A stretch of DNA of 64,000 nt from Flavivirga amylovorans. Lineage in GTDB: Bacteria > Bacteroidota > Bacteroidia > Flavobacteriales > Flavobacteriaceae. The notes under the pieces were generated by a model. It had not been told where the DNA came from. It ran no database searches and saw only the letters and a program-made list of their open reading frames with translations. How positions within the stretch are numbered: the stretch's first letter is position 1; each line of letters begins with the position of its first letter. Where the stretch lies: the NCBI RefSeq assembly GCF_030540875.1, contig NZ_JAUOEM010000008.1, forward strand, positions 1 to 64,000, read 5' to 3'. Shown in pieces: positions 61,973 through 64,000 of the stretch. Both the position numbers and the translations under genes were made by a program.

Positions 61973-62476
61973 TTATTGTTTTAGTAAAACGCCATCTGCT
62001 TCAAATGAATACGTCCTTTCTGGTTTTGTAATAGCTTCAATATCTTCAAGAGATTTACCTGCATCTTCAGCATAGTGTCTTAATTCATCAATAGGCACTT
62101 CTTTTATATAAGCTTTTCCATTTACAATAACCTCTTTACCTGCTATGTTTTTAGGCACAAAAAAACCATAGTCTTTAAATTTCACCATGACTTCATTACC
62201 ATCTTCTAAATTTAGAGTCATCCAACACCCTTTTGCCTGACAGACACTATTAACTTTAGCGAACATTTTAGAATTAATGGAATCTCCTACATTCATAGTT
62301 TTGTAGTGTGATGCCATAGAGGTAGCTGCAATAGCATCATCTGCAATAATCTCTTTTCCAAAAGATACATATTCTACAGCTTCTTTTTTTGGTGTTTTTT
62401 CAGATGATTCATCATTTTTCTTTTTGCAAGAATTTAACATTAAGGCACACACAATTACTAAGATAATCGACTTCAT
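61973..62476 (-). CDS. DUF4920 lipoprotein
   Basis: The 167-residue protein has a lipoprotein signal (ILVIVCALMLNSC, Cys near residue 17), followed by a charged linker KKKNDESSEKTPKKE. The globular part contains FAKVNSVCQAKGCWMTLNLEDGNEVMVKFKDYGFFVPKNIAGKEVIVNGKA, the DUF4920 signature with two conserved cysteines (CQAKGCW) that could bind a metal or form a disulfide. It ends YSFEADGVLLKQ. The function is unknown. It lies 2 bases upstream of mnmD, and divergent from ilvE. Confidence 0.88.
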   Translation of the reverse strand: MKSIILVIVCALMLNSCKKKNDESSEKTPKKEAVEYVSFGKEIIADDAIAATSMASHYKTMNVGDSINSKMFAKVNSVCQAKGCWMTLNLEDGNEVMVKFKDYGFFVPKNIAGKEVIVNGKAYIKEVPIDELRHYAEDAGKSLEDIEAITKPERTYSFEADGVLLKQ

Positions 62477-62541
62477 GTTATGAATATTTCAATTTTAAAC
62501 GATTTATGTAAATATACCGTTTTTTTAAAAACGTTTTTACC

Positions 62542-62549
62542 TAAATTTG
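62542..62549 (+). promoter_or_regulatory. -7 promoter element of ilvE
   Basis: TAAATTTG matches TAnnTTTG, 21 bases before the ilvE ATG. It lies in the 94-base gap to the divergent DUF4920 gene. Confidence 0.55.
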
Positions 62550-62570
62550 TATCATTAAATAACTAGACTT

Positions 62571-63638
62571 ATGAACTCTATAATCAACAATATCGAGATT
62601 ATAAAAGCCAAAACTACTAAAATAAATGATGTAGATTTTGACAATTTGAAATTTGGGCATGTATTTTCTGATCACATGTTAGAATGTAAATTTAAAGATG
62701 GTGAATGGCAAGCTCCTAAGGTTGTTCCTTACCAAGCTATTAATTTAGATCCATCTGCAAAGATTTTTCATTACGGTCAATCTGTATTTGAAGGAATGAA
62801 AGCCTACAAAGATACCAATGAGAATGTCTGGTTATTTCGTCCATTAGAGAACTTTAAACGTTTAAATATTTCGTCAAAACGTTTAGCGATTCCAGAATTG
62901 CCAGAAAATTATTTTATGGATGGACTTAAAACGTTATTACAAGTTGATAATGAATGGATTCCTAAAAAGGATGGGAGTTCTCTCTATATAAGACCTTTTG
63001 TTTTTGCATCTGGTAACGGTTTTCATGCATCTCCAGCAGATGAATATACATTTATTATAGCTTGTGCACCTTCTGGTTCTTATTTCTCTGGAAAAGTGAG
63101 GGTTTTAATTGAAGAAAAATACTCTCGTTCTGCCAATGGTGGGGTTGGTTTTGCAAAAGCTGGTGGAAATTATGCTGGACAATTTTACCCAACACAATTG
63201 GCTATAGAAAAAGGCTATCAACAAGTTATATGGACAGACGATAATACTCACGAGTACATTGAAGAAGCTGGTGCTATGAATATTTTTGTTCGTATAAATG
63301 ATACGCTTATTACTGGTCCAACGAGTGATAGAATTCTAGATGGTATTACACGTAAAAGTATTATTCAATTAGCTAAAGCGGAAGGTATTCCTGTTGAAGT
63401 TAGAAAACTATCTGTTCATGAAGTAGTTACTGCTGCAAAAGATGGTTCTCTTAAAGAAATGTTTGGTGCTGGTACAGCTGCCGTTATTTCTCCTATAGCC
63501 GGATTTGGTTATAAAGGTGAAGATTTTGACTTACCTGAATTTGAAGATACATACGCTAGTTCTCTGAAGAAGCGTATTACTGATATACAAACCAATAAAG
63601 CCAAAGATCCTTTTGGTTGGAGGCTTAAAGTAGAATAA
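62571..63638 (+). CDS. ilvE: Branched-chain amino acid aminotransferase
   Basis: This PLP enzyme of fold type IV transfers amino groups between leucine, isoleucine or valine and 2-oxoglutarate. The 355 residues resemble the longer BCAT type. Motifs are HYGQSVFEGMKAYKD, VWLFRPLENFKRLNISSKRL, SLYIRPFVFASG, the PLP-lysine segment GVGFAKAGGNYAGQF, YIEEAGAMNIFVRIND and DGITRKSIIQLA. The C-terminal part GAGTAAVISPIAGFGYKGEDF closes the phosphate site. It has its own promoter at 62542 and ends in a long hairpin terminator shared with the convergent gene. Confidence 0.96.
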   Translation: MNSIINNIEIIKAKTTKINDVDFDNLKFGHVFSDHMLECKFKDGEWQAPKVVPYQAINLDPSAKIFHYGQSVFEGMKAYKDTNENVWLFRPLENFKRLNISSKRLAIPELPENYFMDGLKTLLQVDNEWIPKKDGSSLYIRPFVFASGNGFHASPADEYTFIIACAPSGSYFSGKVRVLIEEKYSRSANGGVGFAKAGGNYAGQFYPTQLAIEKGYQQVIWTDDNTHEYIEEAGAMNIFVRINDTLITGPTSDRILDGITRKSIIQLAKAEGIPVEVRKLSVHEVVTAAKDGSLKEMFGAGTAAVISPIAGFGYKGEDFDLPEFEDTYASSLKKRITDIQTNKAKDPFGWRLKVE

Positions 63639-63652
63639 ACATAGTATTCATT

Positions 63653-63796
63653 AAAAAAGAGGCTGTCTAAAAAGTCTATAAATTGTCATTTTGAGCGCAG
63701 TCGAAAAATCTCAACACGCTGGTATTCAAAATGTTTAATTTAAAGAGATTCTTCATTTCATTCTGAATGACACTTTTTTAGACAGCCTCTTTTTTT
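63653..63796. terminator. Long nested bidirectional hairpin with internal palindrome
   Basis: The outer arms read AAAAAAGAGGCTGTCTAAAA (from 63653) and TTTTAGACAGCCTCTTTTTT (to 63796), with a single extra base in one arm. Inside lies a dispersed palindrome beginning TGTCATTTTGAGCGCAGTCG (from 63684) and ending TTCTGAATGACA. The structure lies between the convergent ilvE and pyrophosphohydrolase genes and reaches the stop codon of the latter. Confidence 0.75.
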
Positions 63797-64000
63797 ATTT
63801 ATCTAAAATAGATTCAATATTAGGTTTAAAATAATTAGGTCCTTTTAGAACTTTTCCATCTTCTCTATAAATTGGCTGTCCGTCTTCTCCCAATTTACTC
63901 ATATTACTTCGTTGTATTTCATCAAACACTTCCTCGATTTTATACTGCATGCCATGCTCTATAATAGTCCCGCATAAAATATAAAGCATATCGCCTAGTG
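63795..64000 (-). CDS. MazG/PRA-PH-like nucleotide pyrophosphohydrolase, C-terminal part
   Basis: Only the last 68 or so codons are in the window; the gene continues beyond base 64000. The visible part reads LGDMLYILCGTIIEHGMQYKIEEVFDEIQRSNMSKL followed by GEDGQPIYREDGKVLKGPNYFKPNI. This matches the end of all-helical NTP pyrophosphohydrolases of the phosphoribosyl-ATP pyrophosphohydrolase-like type: the D-x-L-Y helix, E-V-x-x-x-x-x-S-N-M-S-K and the G-x-V-x-K-G-P-x-Y tail. The substrate cannot be deduced from the C-terminus. The ATG at 63989 is internal. Confidence 0.8.
   Translation of the reverse strand, partial: LGDMLYILCGTIIEHGMQYKIEEVFDEIQRSNMSKLGEDGQPIYREDGKVLKGPNYFKPNIESILDK

Overview
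The window comes from the chromosome of a member of the Bacteroidota, most likely a marine Flavobacteriaceae. The basis is the AT-rich sequence, the TAnnTTTG type of -7 promoter element upstream of many genes, the almost complete lack of Shine-Dalgarno sequences, type IX secretion (T9SS) type-B sorting domains, and flavobacterial gene families such as DUF4920, stand-alone MnmD, TIGR01777 and an HD-domain CCA enzyme. I see no phage, plasmid, CRISPR, rRNA or tRNA features.

Layout. 1-2.8 kb: a small secreted protein and dapD. 1.7-9.7 kb: a lipo-oligosaccharide / surface glycan region with a GT9 heptosyltransferase-like protein, a galactofuranosyltransferase candidate head to head with UDP-galactopyranose mutase (glf), a WaaE-like GT2, a Kdo-kinase-like protein, a second GT2 and a GT4, plus a possible decayed gene near 6.0-6.3 kb. 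9.7-16.8 kb: housekeeping genes (tsaC, cca, GNAT, heme A synthase, a pRiA4b ORF-3 family protein, an unknown 358-residue protein, an ABC exporter pair). 16.8-34.7 kb: the accessory core, with four very large secreted T9SS type-B proteins (906, 925, 1644 and 1723 residues) sharing a roughly 95-residue repeat in different copy number. A serine-hydrolase lipoprotein lies between the first two on the other strand. 34.7-43.3 kb: uvrB, a TerB-like protein, a short DUF1456 protein, sucC, lysA, a membrane acyltransferase-like protein and an APC permease. 43.4-51.3 kb: a tricorn-like S41 peptidase, a GIY-YIG gene broken by a stop codon, a three-gene operon with an M28 peptidase, PPK2 and a flavodoxin-fold reductase. 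51.4-64 kb: a coiled-coil secreted protein, an NtrC-type regulator without a DNA-binding domain, MscS, a NatAB-like ABC transporter, dnaJ-grpE, an outer-membrane-like protein, a TIGR01777 protein, mnmD, a DUF4920 lipoprotein, ilvE and the C-terminal part of a MazG/PRA-PH-like pyrophosphohydrolase.

How it fits together. The glycan genes probably build the lipo-oligosaccharide core, and the type-B proteins are exported and attached or released at the same cell surface. dapD and lysA are two steps of the diaminopimelate/lysine pathway but lie 38 kb apart. The most interesting material is non-housekeeping. (i) The type-B cluster carries a duplication scar: a 58-bp copy of the end of the upstream ABC permease gene together with the promoter, followed in both copies by a 5-bp hairpin that keeps pairing while its sequence changes. 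(ii) Two copies of a 159-bp MITE-like element with 18-19 bp terminal inverted repeats are present, one lying between lysA and its terminator. (iii) Two roughly 145-bp nested hairpins have covarying outer stems and hold smaller dispersed palindromes. (iv) Promoter spacing predicts leaderless mRNAs for uvrB and the gene at 13.4 kb.
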